From: Pseudomonadales bacterium
GTDB lineage: Bacteria; Pseudomonadota; Gammaproteobacteria; Pseudomonadales; Azotimanducaceae
DNA length: 64,000 nucleotides
Assembly: GCA_041395945.1 (NCBI GenBank)
Contig: JAWKZN010000002.1
Coordinates: forward strand, 806,001 to 870,000
Direction: 5' to 3'
Shown here: positions 51,202-59,016 of the stretch, in pieces
Layout of the letters: every line of letters begins with the position of its first letter
How positions within the stretch are numbered: position 1 is the stretch's first letter
The notes under the pieces: generated by a model
What the model was told of the DNA's origin: nothing
Databases searched by the model: none
The model's input: only the letters and a program-made list of their open reading frames with translations
Made by a program: the position numbers and the translations under genes

Positions 51202-52661
51202 GAGAACTCCTCGATACCACTGAACAGGGCTTCCAGCTCGTGCTGATAGCCGGCGAGTACTTCGACTCGACGTGGTCGTCCGTTTTCGGTCAGGCATCCG
51301 CGCTCACGGAACACTTCCGCATTCACCAGTTTCCAGGCGGCAATCTGCGCATAGTCCGGCAGTCGCGCGTTGCATCTGTCGACGGCGGCTGTCACTGACG
51401 CTTCGTCCGCCCCTGCCCGGCCCAGCAGCAGTGCCACATTCACCGGTCGGCCATCTCCAAATACAACCGCGGTACCTATGGGGAGTTCCGCAGTCAGCTC
51501 CCCTTCTATCCATTCCGGGTTGATGTTGCGTCCGAAGGCGCTGATGTAGTGATTGCTGGCCCGGCCATGCACGTGGACAAAGCCATCCGCATCGATATGT
51601 CCGAGATCGCCGGTATCCACACAACCCGGGGCCTGCACACAGTCTCCCGTGTAGCCGCGCAACACCGGCTTCCTGATATGGATTCGCCCTCCGATCTCCG
51701 TAATCTGCGCATGGGGCAGGGGTCGCCCCACACTGCCGGGTCGGTCTGCACCCGGGAGATTCAGAGTAACAACCGATCCGCATTCGGTAAGGCCATAACC
51801 TTCATAAGCGGGAATACCAGCCCGACGCGCCCGTTCGAGCAGGCTGACCGATACTTTACCGCCACCCACCGCAACAAACCGGTAGCTGGTGGGTATCTGC
51901 ATACCGAGCTCTGCTGCCGCTGTCAGTGCCAGCAGCAGCTGTGGTACCAGGATCAGACTTTCCGGTCTGACACGGTTCTGGGCCGCCACGAAGCCAGCCA
52001 GATCAATGCCGCTGCTACCCTGCAGACCAAGGGCCGCGAGGGGCAGCAGGGTCGTGATGCCGCCATTGAGCAGATTCGCATAGACACCGGCGACGTTTTC
52101 CAGCAGCAGCGACAGCGGCAGCACGCTCATGTGATGCTGCACACGAACAGGTTCCAGCGCTTCTGCTATGCCTTGCGCAGTGGCGACCAGTGTATCTGCA
52201 GACAGACACACGCCCTTCGGAGTGCCCGTGGTGCCCGAGGTGTAGGTCAGTTTTGCGGTCTCTGCCGGTAGCGGTACTGGCGATGCGTTTTCAATTCGAT
52301 ACAGACCATCTTCTCCACTGCGCGGCAGAGCGGCTGTCAGTCCCAGGCCCTCCGGAGGCGCGTCATCAGTAACCAGGAGGTCAGCACCACTGTTTACGAG
52401 AGCATGTTCTACCTGGCGCTGCGAGAAAAACTGGGGAATCGGGACCGCAACCCGGTCCGTCATCAGCAGAGCGAGATCCAGCGCCGGCCAGCGGGGTGAG
52501 TTGTCGAGCCGGAAGGCAACGCGCCGGGCGTCCAGTTCATCCAGTGTGCGGGTCCAGTCGAAAATCTGAGACTGCAGTTCGGCGAACGTGATCACACCCT
52601 GCTCATCCATCAGCGCAGGGCGGCCCGCGTAACGGGTGAAGGCGTTTTCGAGCAGAGTCAT
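51198..52661 (-). CDS. AMP-binding acyl-CoA/acyl-adenylate synthetase-like protein
   Basis: 487 residues from the ATG at 52661; the longer frame upstream overlaps another gene. Core motifs: A3 LTYTSGTTGTPKGVC, A5 YEGYGLTECGSVV, A7 VDTGDLGHIDADGF, and the hinge GRASNHYISAFGRNINPEWIE. The A10 region reads LTENGRPRRVEV, with Arg where the catalytic Lys (NGK) normally stands. It would activate a fatty acid or similar carboxylate. It overlaps the genes on both sides by ATGA, so it is translated together with them. The Lys change may reduce or alter adenylation. Confidence 0.88.
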   Translation of the reverse strand: MTLLENAFTRYAGRPALMDEQGVITFAELQSQIFDWTRTLDELDARRVAFRLDNSPRWPALDLALLMTDRVAVPIPQFFSQRQVEHALVNSGADLLVTDDAPPEGLGLTAALPRSGEDGLYRIENASPVPLPAETAKLTYTSGTTGTPKGVCLSADTLVATAQGIAEALEPVRVQHHMSVLPLSLLLENVAGVYANLLNGGITTLLPLAALGLQGSSGIDLAGFVAAQNRVRPESLILVPQLLLALTAAAELGMQIPTSYRFVAVGGGKVSVSLLERARRAGIPAYEGYGLTECGSVVTLNLPGADRPGSVGRPLPHAQITEIGGRIHIRKPVLRGYTGDCVQAPGCVDTGDLGHIDADGFVHVHGRASNHYISAFGRNINPEWIEGELTAELPIGTAVVFGDGRPVNVALLLGRAGADEASVTAAVDRCNARLPDYAQIAAWKLVNAEVFRERGCLTENGRPRRVEVLAGYQHELEALFSGIEEFS

Positions 52662-53296
52662 CGCGAAGGCCTGCTGTCGAGCGCATTGTCGATGCGACCG
52701 GCAAGCACCATGGGGTTGTGATCGTAGTAGGTGCCCCAGCGGTCGCGGTCGTCCGGGGCCAGCTTTTGCCGGTCTGCTGCGGCGAGCACCAGCGGGGAAA
52801 ACCCCCGCCTCTGGAAAAAGCGGGTAAGACAACCGGTGGCCGTGCATACCAGGTAGCGGAATTTCATCTCTGCCAGAACCTGCGCCAGCAGTGGGATCAA
52901 GGCCAGAAGTACCTTCGGATGCCTGACACTCAGATGACTGAGTTCCACCACTTCGTCGACCCCGGGCGGACTATCGGAGACCGGAGACAGGCTGTCGAGC
53001 AGCTCCCGATCCAGATAGCAGGCACTGAACAGCCCGTCATCGAGGCGACGCAGTCCCCAGGCAGCGACCACCGCACCCGAAGCCGCTCTGCAGAGCATCA
53101 GAATCGGCACGTCATCCACGATACTGGCACCGAAATGCAGCCGGAACTGCTCCTGGATATATCCCAGGGCTTCCGCACGGGTGGCGGGCGCAGCCGCAAG
53201 GATCACCGTCAACCCGCCGGCAGCCGCCAGAGTTGCATCTGCCTGCGGCAGAACGCCAGGTTCCTGGACATACCGGGCCAGAGCATTGTCTGACAT
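52658..53296 (-). CDS. Thermostable hemolysin (T_hemolysin/delta-VPH) family protein
   Basis: 212 residues. The family hallmarks are FRLHFGASIVDDVPILMLC near residue 50, SACYLDRELL, VVELSHLSVRHP, CTATGCLTRFFQRRGF and the C-terminal DRWGTYYDHNPMVLAGRID. The fold is thought to be related to the acyltransferase (GNAT/acyl-homoserine lactone synthase-like) group; the hemolysin name comes from Vibrio and may not reflect function. There is no signal peptide. It is the first gene of a four-gene overlapping operon, suggesting an enzymatic role such as acyl transfer. Confidence 0.88.
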   Translation of the reverse strand: MSDNALARYVQEPGVLPQADATLAAAGGLTVILAAAPATRAEALGYIQEQFRLHFGASIVDDVPILMLCRAASGAVVAAWGLRRLDDGLFSACYLDRELLDSLSPVSDSPPGVDEVVELSHLSVRHPKVLLALIPLLAQVLAEMKFRYLVCTATGCLTRFFQRRGFSPLVLAAADRQKLAPDDRDRWGTYYDHNPMVLAGRIDNALDSRPSR

Positions 53297-53474
53297 ACCG
53301 ACACACCTCTATGCTGTGTTTCTGTTCAGACCTAGAGCAGGCGCCACCGGAAAACCAATCGCCGGCCGGAAACGATTGATTGCGCCGGGACCGGGTATCC
53401 AAGAGTGATGAGAGCGGGCAATGCGCTGTCGGAACAGGGAAAAGTGCAGACTGAACGACACATGATGGCCAGAA
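53297..53474. other. Divergent region between the T_hemolysin operon and the sigma factor gene
   Basis: 178 bases with no gene. It must carry the operon promoter on the minus strand and the sigma factor promoter on the plus strand. No clear operator was found. Confidence 0.4.
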
Positions 53475-54095
53475 GTGATCAATAAGGAAGACAGGGCGCT
53501 GGCACGACTCGTTGCGAAAGGCAGCGAGGCCGCTTTCCGCCAGTTTTTCGACATCTATTATCCGCGCCTCTACCGCTTCTGCATACGCCGGCTCGACGAG
53601 AACGCCGCGGAAGACGTCGCGCAGATGGTAATCACCCAGGCGATCCGCAAAATCTCAACTTATCGGGGTGAGGCAAGTCTGTTCACCTGGATCTGCCAGA
53701 TCGCACGCAACCAGATCACGCGTACTTACAAAAATAATGCAAGACACAGTCATGTAGTCGCGATTGAAGATAACGAGTACATCCGCGCCGAGGTCGAATC
53801 ACTGGAGATGGATCCACTTCTGACGCCGGAAGGTGCCAATCAGCAGCGGCAGCGGCAACAGCTGGTTCAGCTCATACTCGATCATCTGCCGGCACAGTAC
53901 GGCAACGTTCTGGAGTTGAAATACATCGAAGGGCTGAGCGTTCAGGAAATCGCCGAACGACTCGAAACAACCGCCATCGCCGTGCAGTCCATGCTCGCGC
54001 GGGCACGTACGGCCTTTCAGGAACAGTATCGGGTGCTCGCCGACGAAATGCAGGGTATGGCATCGATGCTGAATCTCGGGGGAGAACCACAATGA
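53475..54095 (+). CDS. ECF-type RNA polymerase sigma factor
   Basis: 206 residues starting at GTG 53475. Region 2 spans FRQFFDIYYPRLYRFCIRRLDENAAEDVAQMV to SLFTWICQIARNQITRTY, and region 4 includes YIEGLSVQEIAERLETTAIAVQSMLARARTAF. There is no region 3, as in ECF factors. It overlaps the FecR-like gene by ATGA and is followed by a TonB receptor, the classical cell-surface signalling trio. The promoter it recognises is likely that of the receptor. Confidence 0.92.
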   Translation: MINKEDRALARLVAKGSEAAFRQFFDIYYPRLYRFCIRRLDENAAEDVAQMVITQAIRKISTYRGEASLFTWICQIARNQITRTYKNNARHSHVVAIEDNEYIRAEVESLEMDPLLTPEGANQQRQRQQLVQLILDHLPAQYGNVLELKYIEGLSVQEIAERLETTAIAVQSMLARARTAFQEQYRVLADEMQGMASMLNLGGEPQ

Positions 54096-55033
54096 CAGAT
54101 CCGGACAGAGCGATGGATGCGCTGTTCGCGGGCCTCAAGGCACGCCAGCAGCCGCCTGACGCCGCACAGCACCGCGCCTACGAAGCAGCCAGGGCGGCCT
54201 TCCTCGAGGAGCAGGACCGACATGGATCGCGCCTGCGCAACCTCCGCGCACTTGCCGCTGTCCTCACAGTGACAGTGCTGGCTGCTGTGCTCGTGTTGCG
54301 CCAGCCGGAATCCTTCAGTCTCGATGTGGTGGATGCCGCAAGGCTTGAAATGAACGGTGCAGTCCTGCAGCCGGGTGAGCGGATCGCAATCACCGCCGGT
54401 GACACAATGGCTGCGGCGGTACCCGCACGATTGGTCTTAGGGCAGTCAACCGACCTGCGCCTCGCCGGGCACACCGCTCTGCGCTGGGTGAGCGAATCAA
54501 GCTTCGAACTTACCCGGGGCAGGGTTTTCGTGGACACCGGCGATCATGACAACATGACCGTGATCACAGCCCGCGGTGCGGTAAGGGACATCGGTACCCG
54601 ATTCCTGGTCGCGCTCGACGACGATCAGCTGGAAGTTGCCGTTCGCGCCGGCAAGACGATCATCGATTCGGATCTGGGCAGCTATCAGGCAGGCGCGGAC
54701 GGACTGCAGGGTGATGTCGTGACCCTCACCGCCGATCGGGTCATCAGCCGTGCGGAGCCCGTCAACGCTCCACGCTGGGACTGGATTCACTCTGTGCCGC
54801 GAGGCTATGAGGAAACCGCGGTTGCTGTCGTGCTCGAACAGATCGCCCGGGATCTGGGTGTGCAACTGGAGTATGCGGATCCGGGGGTCAAAGCCTGGGT
54901 GATGAACCTGCGTCTGCATGGCGATCAGGTTTCCAACATGTCGCCTCTGGAAGCACTGGAGGTGGTGGCATCCACTTCGGATCTCCTGGTCCACACCGGC
55001 AACGGCCAGAGTCTCACCATCGCCCTCCCCTGA
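54092..55033 (+). CDS. FecR-like transmembrane sigma regulator
   Basis: 313 residues. The N-terminal cytoplasmic part (about 1-50) would hold the sigma factor; one membrane helix follows (LAAVLTVTVLAAVLVL). The periplasmic FecR domain has LQPGERIAITAGD, STDLRLAGHTALRWVSESSFELTRGRVFVD and ARGAVRDIGTRFLVALDDDQLEVAVRAG. A C-terminal secretin/STN-like region (ETAVAVVLEQIARDLGVQLEY) resembles the receptor's signalling domain. It relays receptor occupancy to the sigma factor. Coupled to it by ATGA. Confidence 0.9.
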   Translation: MTDPDRAMDALFAGLKARQQPPDAAQHRAYEAARAAFLEEQDRHGSRLRNLRALAAVLTVTVLAAVLVLRQPESFSLDVVDAARLEMNGAVLQPGERIAITAGDTMAAAVPARLVLGQSTDLRLAGHTALRWVSESSFELTRGRVFVDTGDHDNMTVITARGAVRDIGTRFLVALDDDQLEVAVRAGKTIIDSDLGSYQAGADGLQGDVVTLTADRVISRAEPVNAPRWDWIHSVPRGYEETAVAVVLEQIARDLGVQLEYADPGVKAWVMNLRLHGDQVSNMSPLEALEVVASTSDLLVHTGNGQSLTIALP

Positions 55034-55153
55034 ACCGGGGGCCGCGTGTGAAGCTGCCCGATGCAGGAACAGACTCAAGCGGCCACCCTGCAGAGACACA
55101 GTCTGAGAAAGTCCCTATAGTCGGGCCACCCTGATCGAAACTCTCCGGTTCTG

Positions 55154-57451
55154 ATGCGGCTGATCCTTCACTCGCTGTGCACTCTGCTGTTGTCCTGCAT
55201 GCTGCTCCACGCAGGTCTGGCGACAGCCGCCACGACCGACGCTTCGATCGAACCGGGGGAGCGCCTGGCGGACGCCCTCGAGAAGTACCGCGTGGCGGGA
55301 TTCAGACTGGTCTGGTCGAGCGGGCTGATCAACGACCGGCAGCGGGTATTCGAGCAGCCCGCGCCGGGCCTGTCGGTCGAAGCGCAGTTGAATGCACTGC
55401 TCGAACCCCACGCCCTGCGGATCCGCCAGACCGCAGATGGCAGCGAAGTCTGGTATGTGGTGCGGCTCGACGCCTCAGTTCCAGAAGACGCCGGGGATCT
55501 GCTCCAACCGCAGGAACCGGTGGAAACCACCATCGAAGAGATTCTGGTGATCTCTCCCCGCCACCGGCTCGTTCGCGGCACCGCCACCACCCGCACGCTG
55601 GACATCAGCGAGATCCAGGGCATTCCAGCGATCGGCCGGGATCTGCTGCGGGTGGTAAACACCCTGCCTGGACAGGCGGACAACGGCTTTTCGGTCCGTC
55701 AGCGGATCCGCGGCGGCGATCAGGACGAAGTGCTCTACCTGCTGGATGGTGCCCGGGTCATCGAGCCCTTTCACCTGAAAGATTTTCTCGGGCCCTTCAG
55801 CGCTCTGAACACCAACGTCATCGATACCGTGGATGTCTATCGGTCCGGGTTTCCGGCCAGTTACGGCAACCGATCGAGTGCCGTGATGGAGTTCGGTGTG
55901 GCTGAGACCAGTGCGGCTTTCAGCGGAATGGTTGACGCCAATCTGCTCAACCTTGCGGCGCACATGCAGGGCGCCACAGATAACTGGCAGTGGCTCGCAT
56001 CCGCGCGCCGCGGCAACCTCGACACCATGCTGAAGCTTTTCGACACGGACTACGGCGAGCCTTCTTTCGACGACCAGATGCTCAGGCTCAGCCGGGACTC
56101 CGATCACGGCAGGATGATTTTCGGGTTACTCAACGTTTCCGACGAAGCCTCGGTCAACAACCCGAGCATCGGCGAGTCCGGGTCATCGAGCCATCGGAAT
56201 ACCCTGGGCTGGCTCAGCTGGCAGCGCGAATTTTCCAGGCGCCGGGAACTCAACCTGCATGCCGATTTCAGCCGGGTGGACAGCTCCAGAGGCGGCACCC
56301 TCGACAACCCGGCCGACGCAGTCGGAAGTCTCGTTGAGGATCGGGATTTCGACGTCTACCGCTTCGGCAGCAGCTGGAGACAGCAGCTCGCCAGCGGACT
56401 CACTCTCCTCAGCGGCTTCGAGTACGAACACCAGCGGGGGACTTTCTCCTCCCGCTTGTTCACCACCTACGGCCCCCTCGGGGAACCCATACAACCCACC
56501 GCACAACTCTCACGCGCATTCGACGCAAGCAGAGACGGCGAGATGGCTGCAGTTTACGTCACCGCTCAGACGCAGATCGGCAAAAATCTGGAGATTGAAT
56601 TCGGGCTGCGCTACGACAATCAGGATATGGATCCGATTCATGACAATCGGTTGAGCCCGCGGTTACAGATCAATTATGCACTGCGGGACGACATCACTCT
56701 TTTCGCCAATGCGGGTCGCTATGTGCAGCATCAGAACCTCTATGAGCTGCAGATCGATGACGGTCTGCTCGAACTGCAATCGCCCCAGGCAGCGGATCAG
56801 TACAGCGCAGGTTTCCGGTTTACACCGCACAGCCGGCTGCAGTTGCAACTGGAGGTTTACCACAAGTCCATAGACAACCCGCAGACTCGCTTCGACAATC
56901 TCTACAACCGCTACGTTCTGCTCCCTGAGCTGCACTCCGACCGCGTACAGATCGTTCCGGAAAGCGCACGGGCTTCAGGAGTGGAGATCTCTGCATCCGG
57001 CATCCTGTTCCAGGATTTCTTCTGGCGCGCAGCCTATGTCTACTCCGATGTCGAGGAAAAGCTGCGCGACGACTGGCGGCCGCGTCCCTGGGATCAGCAT
57101 CAGGCAGTGTCACTGGGTTTCGACTGGCAGCCGGGCCAATGGCGCTTCGGCCTGCACAGTACCTGGCATACCGGCTGGGCAACAACGCCGCTGATTACAG
57201 AACCCCTGCCACCAGTCTCATTCTATGACAGCAGCAGATTGAAGGACTTCGCCTCCATCGATGTCTCTATCGCCCGTATCTGGCAAATGCAATCCAGCCG
57301 GCTGGAGCTTTATCTGGACATATCCAATGTCTCGAACCGTTCCAATGTCGGAGGTTTCAACTACGAACTCGACGAAGATGGCGACTGGCAACGCGACGTT
57401 CAGGATCTTCTGCCGCTGGTTCCGGTACTGGGTCTGCGCTGGGAATGGTGA
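55154..57451 (+). CDS. TonB-dependent outer-membrane receptor with N-terminal STN signalling domain
   Basis: 765 residues with a signal peptide (LCTLLLSCMLLHAGLATA). An STN domain covers about residues 35-105 (SIEPGERLADALEKYRVAGF). A plug domain follows (AIGRDLLRVVNTLPGQADNGFSVRQRIRGGDQDEVLYLLDG), then a 22-strand barrel to the aromatic C terminus LRWEW. STN plus adjacent FecR and sigma identify a transducing receptor that reports its ligand. The ligand may be a siderophore or another large molecule; nothing in the window decides this. No TonB/ExbBD genes are present. Confidence 0.92.
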   Translation: MRLILHSLCTLLLSCMLLHAGLATAATTDASIEPGERLADALEKYRVAGFRLVWSSGLINDRQRVFEQPAPGLSVEAQLNALLEPHALRIRQTADGSEVWYVVRLDASVPEDAGDLLQPQEPVETTIEEILVISPRHRLVRGTATTRTLDISEIQGIPAIGRDLLRVVNTLPGQADNGFSVRQRIRGGDQDEVLYLLDGARVIEPFHLKDFLGPFSALNTNVIDTVDVYRSGFPASYGNRSSAVMEFGVAETSAAFSGMVDANLLNLAAHMQGATDNWQWLASARRGNLDTMLKLFDTDYGEPSFDDQMLRLSRDSDHGRMIFGLLNVSDEASVNNPSIGESGSSSHRNTLGWLSWQREFSRRRELNLHADFSRVDSSRGGTLDNPADAVGSLVEDRDFDVYRFGSSWRQQLASGLTLLSGFEYEHQRGTFSSRLFTTYGPLGEPIQPTAQLSRAFDASRDGEMAAVYVTAQTQIGKNLEIEFGLRYDNQDMDPIHDNRLSPRLQINYALRDDITLFANAGRYVQHQNLYELQIDDGLLELQSPQAADQYSAGFRFTPHSRLQLQLEVYHKSIDNPQTRFDNLYNRYVLLPELHSDRVQIVPESARASGVEISASGILFQDFFWRAAYVYSDVEEKLRDDWRPRPWDQHQAVSLGFDWQPGQWRFGLHSTWHTGWATTPLITEPLPPVSFYDSSRLKDFASIDVSIARIWQMQSSRLELYLDISNVSNRSNVGGFNYELDEDGDWQRDVQDLLPLVPVLGLRWEW

Positions 57452-57539
57452 AACCCTGCACCTGCAGTTTCTGCCCGACTTCTGGCCCGTGACAGTCACT
57501 GACATTCCGACAGTACTGCACTCCGTCGGTTACAGCCCA

Positions 57540-57950
57540 CTACGGGGTCGGCCGGCTGATCAGAAAGGCAGCAACTCCGATAAACAGAACTCCGGTGATC
57601 GAAGACACCACTAAAGATCCCAGCTGCACATACATGATCACCCAGCTCAGTGACATGAATACGCACGCAATCCATTTCGCTCCTGTGGACACTGCCCGCT
57701 TTGTTTCCCAGGCGATGAGCGGAGCGCCGAGGCGCGGATGCGCATACAGCCAGCCGTGCAGACGCGGTGAGCCCCGGGCGGCTGCCCAGGCAGCCAGCAG
57801 CAGAAACGGTGTCGTGGGCAGCACCGGCAGGAAGGCGCCGACGATGCCGAGTACCAGACTCACATAGGCGACGATCTGATAGAGCAGCCGCCAGCGGGTC
57901 ACAGGCGCGACAGGGTCCATCGTATCTTCAGCCTGCATCTGTTCAGTCAT
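57540..57950 (-). CDS. DUF454 (YbaN) family inner-membrane protein
   Basis: 136 residues. The family signature VLGIVGAFLPVLPTTPFLLLAAWAAARGSPRLHGWL is present, followed by LIAWETKRAVSTGAK and two hydrophobic helices near the C terminus, for about four membrane segments in all. Function unknown. It starts 19 bases after the RND adaptor stop and is probably the last gene of that operon; it converges with the TonB receptor gene. Confidence 0.92.
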   Translation of the reverse strand: MTEQMQAEDTMDPVAPVTRWRLLYQIVAYVSLVLGIVGAFLPVLPTTPFLLLAAWAAARGSPRLHGWLYAHPRLGAPLIAWETKRAVSTGAKWIACVFMSLSWVIMYVQLGSLVVSSITGVLFIGVAAFLISRPTP

Positions 57951-57969
57951 TCAGGTGCGCATCGGAAAT

Positions 57970-59016
57970 TCAGCTTTCGGGCACTATGATCACAGAACCG
58001 GGTTCGATCCCTGAGATCACTTCTACCCACTCTGCGTCCGGTTCGCCGAGACGGACAAATCGGCGCTGCACACCTTCCGCACCGGCCAGATAGAGGAAAT
58101 CGAGCTGGCCCGAGTGCTGCACCGCAGCCCGGGGTACCCGGAGCACGCTGCGGCTGCCGACAGGAATCATCAGCCGCGCGAACATGCCAGGGTAGAGATT
58201 CTCCTGGCTCGGCAGCAGGGCCTTGATCAGGAACGTGCGGGAGCCCGGATCTGCGCTCGGCACTACCTCTTCAACTACAGCGGGCACCTCGGCGCTCAGC
58301 GCATCGACTTTTGCCCGGATCTGCTGACCCTGTACGACTTTGGCGATAAGCGACTCCCGTAACACAGCCTCAACCCGCAACCGTCCGGGATTGAACAGTC
58401 GCAGCAGCGACTGCCCCGGCACCGCCATATCACCCGGTTCCGCATAGCGGTCCACGACCGTGCCACCCATAGGCGCCACCACCCGGGTGTAACCGAGCTG
58501 TGCCTGGGCTTCCGCTACCGCACGTCGTGCACCTTCCAGCTGTGCAGCGGCTACCCGATACGCTGTCATGGCACGGTCGTAATCCGCCCGGGAGAGATTG
58601 CCGCTCTCGACCAGTTGCAGTGCCCGGTCTCTGTTCAGGGTCGCGTCTTCGAAACTGGCCTGCGCACTCGCGGCAACCTGCTGACGCTGCTCGAGCACGG
58701 ATTTCTGGGACTTGTCATCAAACTCGACCAGCACATCGCCCGGTGCCACCTTGTCTCCCGCGCGGACCCGGATGGCGGTGATGGTGGCAAGAATCCGGGA
58801 ACCGACCAGCGTTTCATCGGTAGCACTGATGGTGCCGGGTATCGGCTCGACACTTTCCACCTGCTCCGGGGTGATCGTCAGTCTGGCACCGGCAACACTC
58901 AGGCCCGCCGGATCCTTCGAACTCACCTTGTCGTGGTACCAGCCGGCAAAATACCCCATGAGGAGTACGAGCCCGCCGACTGCAACCACGGCCAGCGCGA
59001 GACTACGCCACTTCAT
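57970..59016 (-). CDS. RND efflux periplasmic adaptor (membrane fusion protein)
   Basis: 348 residues from the ATG at 59016 with GAGGGAGG upstream; its start overlaps the permease stop by 14 bases. The N-terminal membrane anchor is LALAVVAVGGLVLLMGYFAG. A barrel-sandwich motif follows (ILATITAIRVRAGDKVAPGDVLVEFD), an alpha-helical hairpin (about residues 105-180), then LGYTRVVAPMGGTVVDRYAEPG and beta-barrel domains. It connects the RND permease with an outer-membrane channel. No TolC-like gene is in the window. Confidence 0.93.
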   Translation of the reverse strand: MKWRSLALAVVAVGGLVLLMGYFAGWYHDKVSSKDPAGLSVAGARLTITPEQVESVEPIPGTISATDETLVGSRILATITAIRVRAGDKVAPGDVLVEFDDKSQKSVLEQRQQVAASAQASFEDATLNRDRALQLVESGNLSRADYDRAMTAYRVAAAQLEGARRAVAEAQAQLGYTRVVAPMGGTVVDRYAEPGDMAVPGQSLLRLFNPGRLRVEAVLRESLIAKVVQGQQIRAKVDALSAEVPAVVEEVVPSADPGSRTFLIKALLPSQENLYPGMFARLMIPVGSRSVLRVPRAAVQHSGQLDFLYLAGAEGVQRRFVRLGEPDAEWVEVISGIEPGSVIIVPES

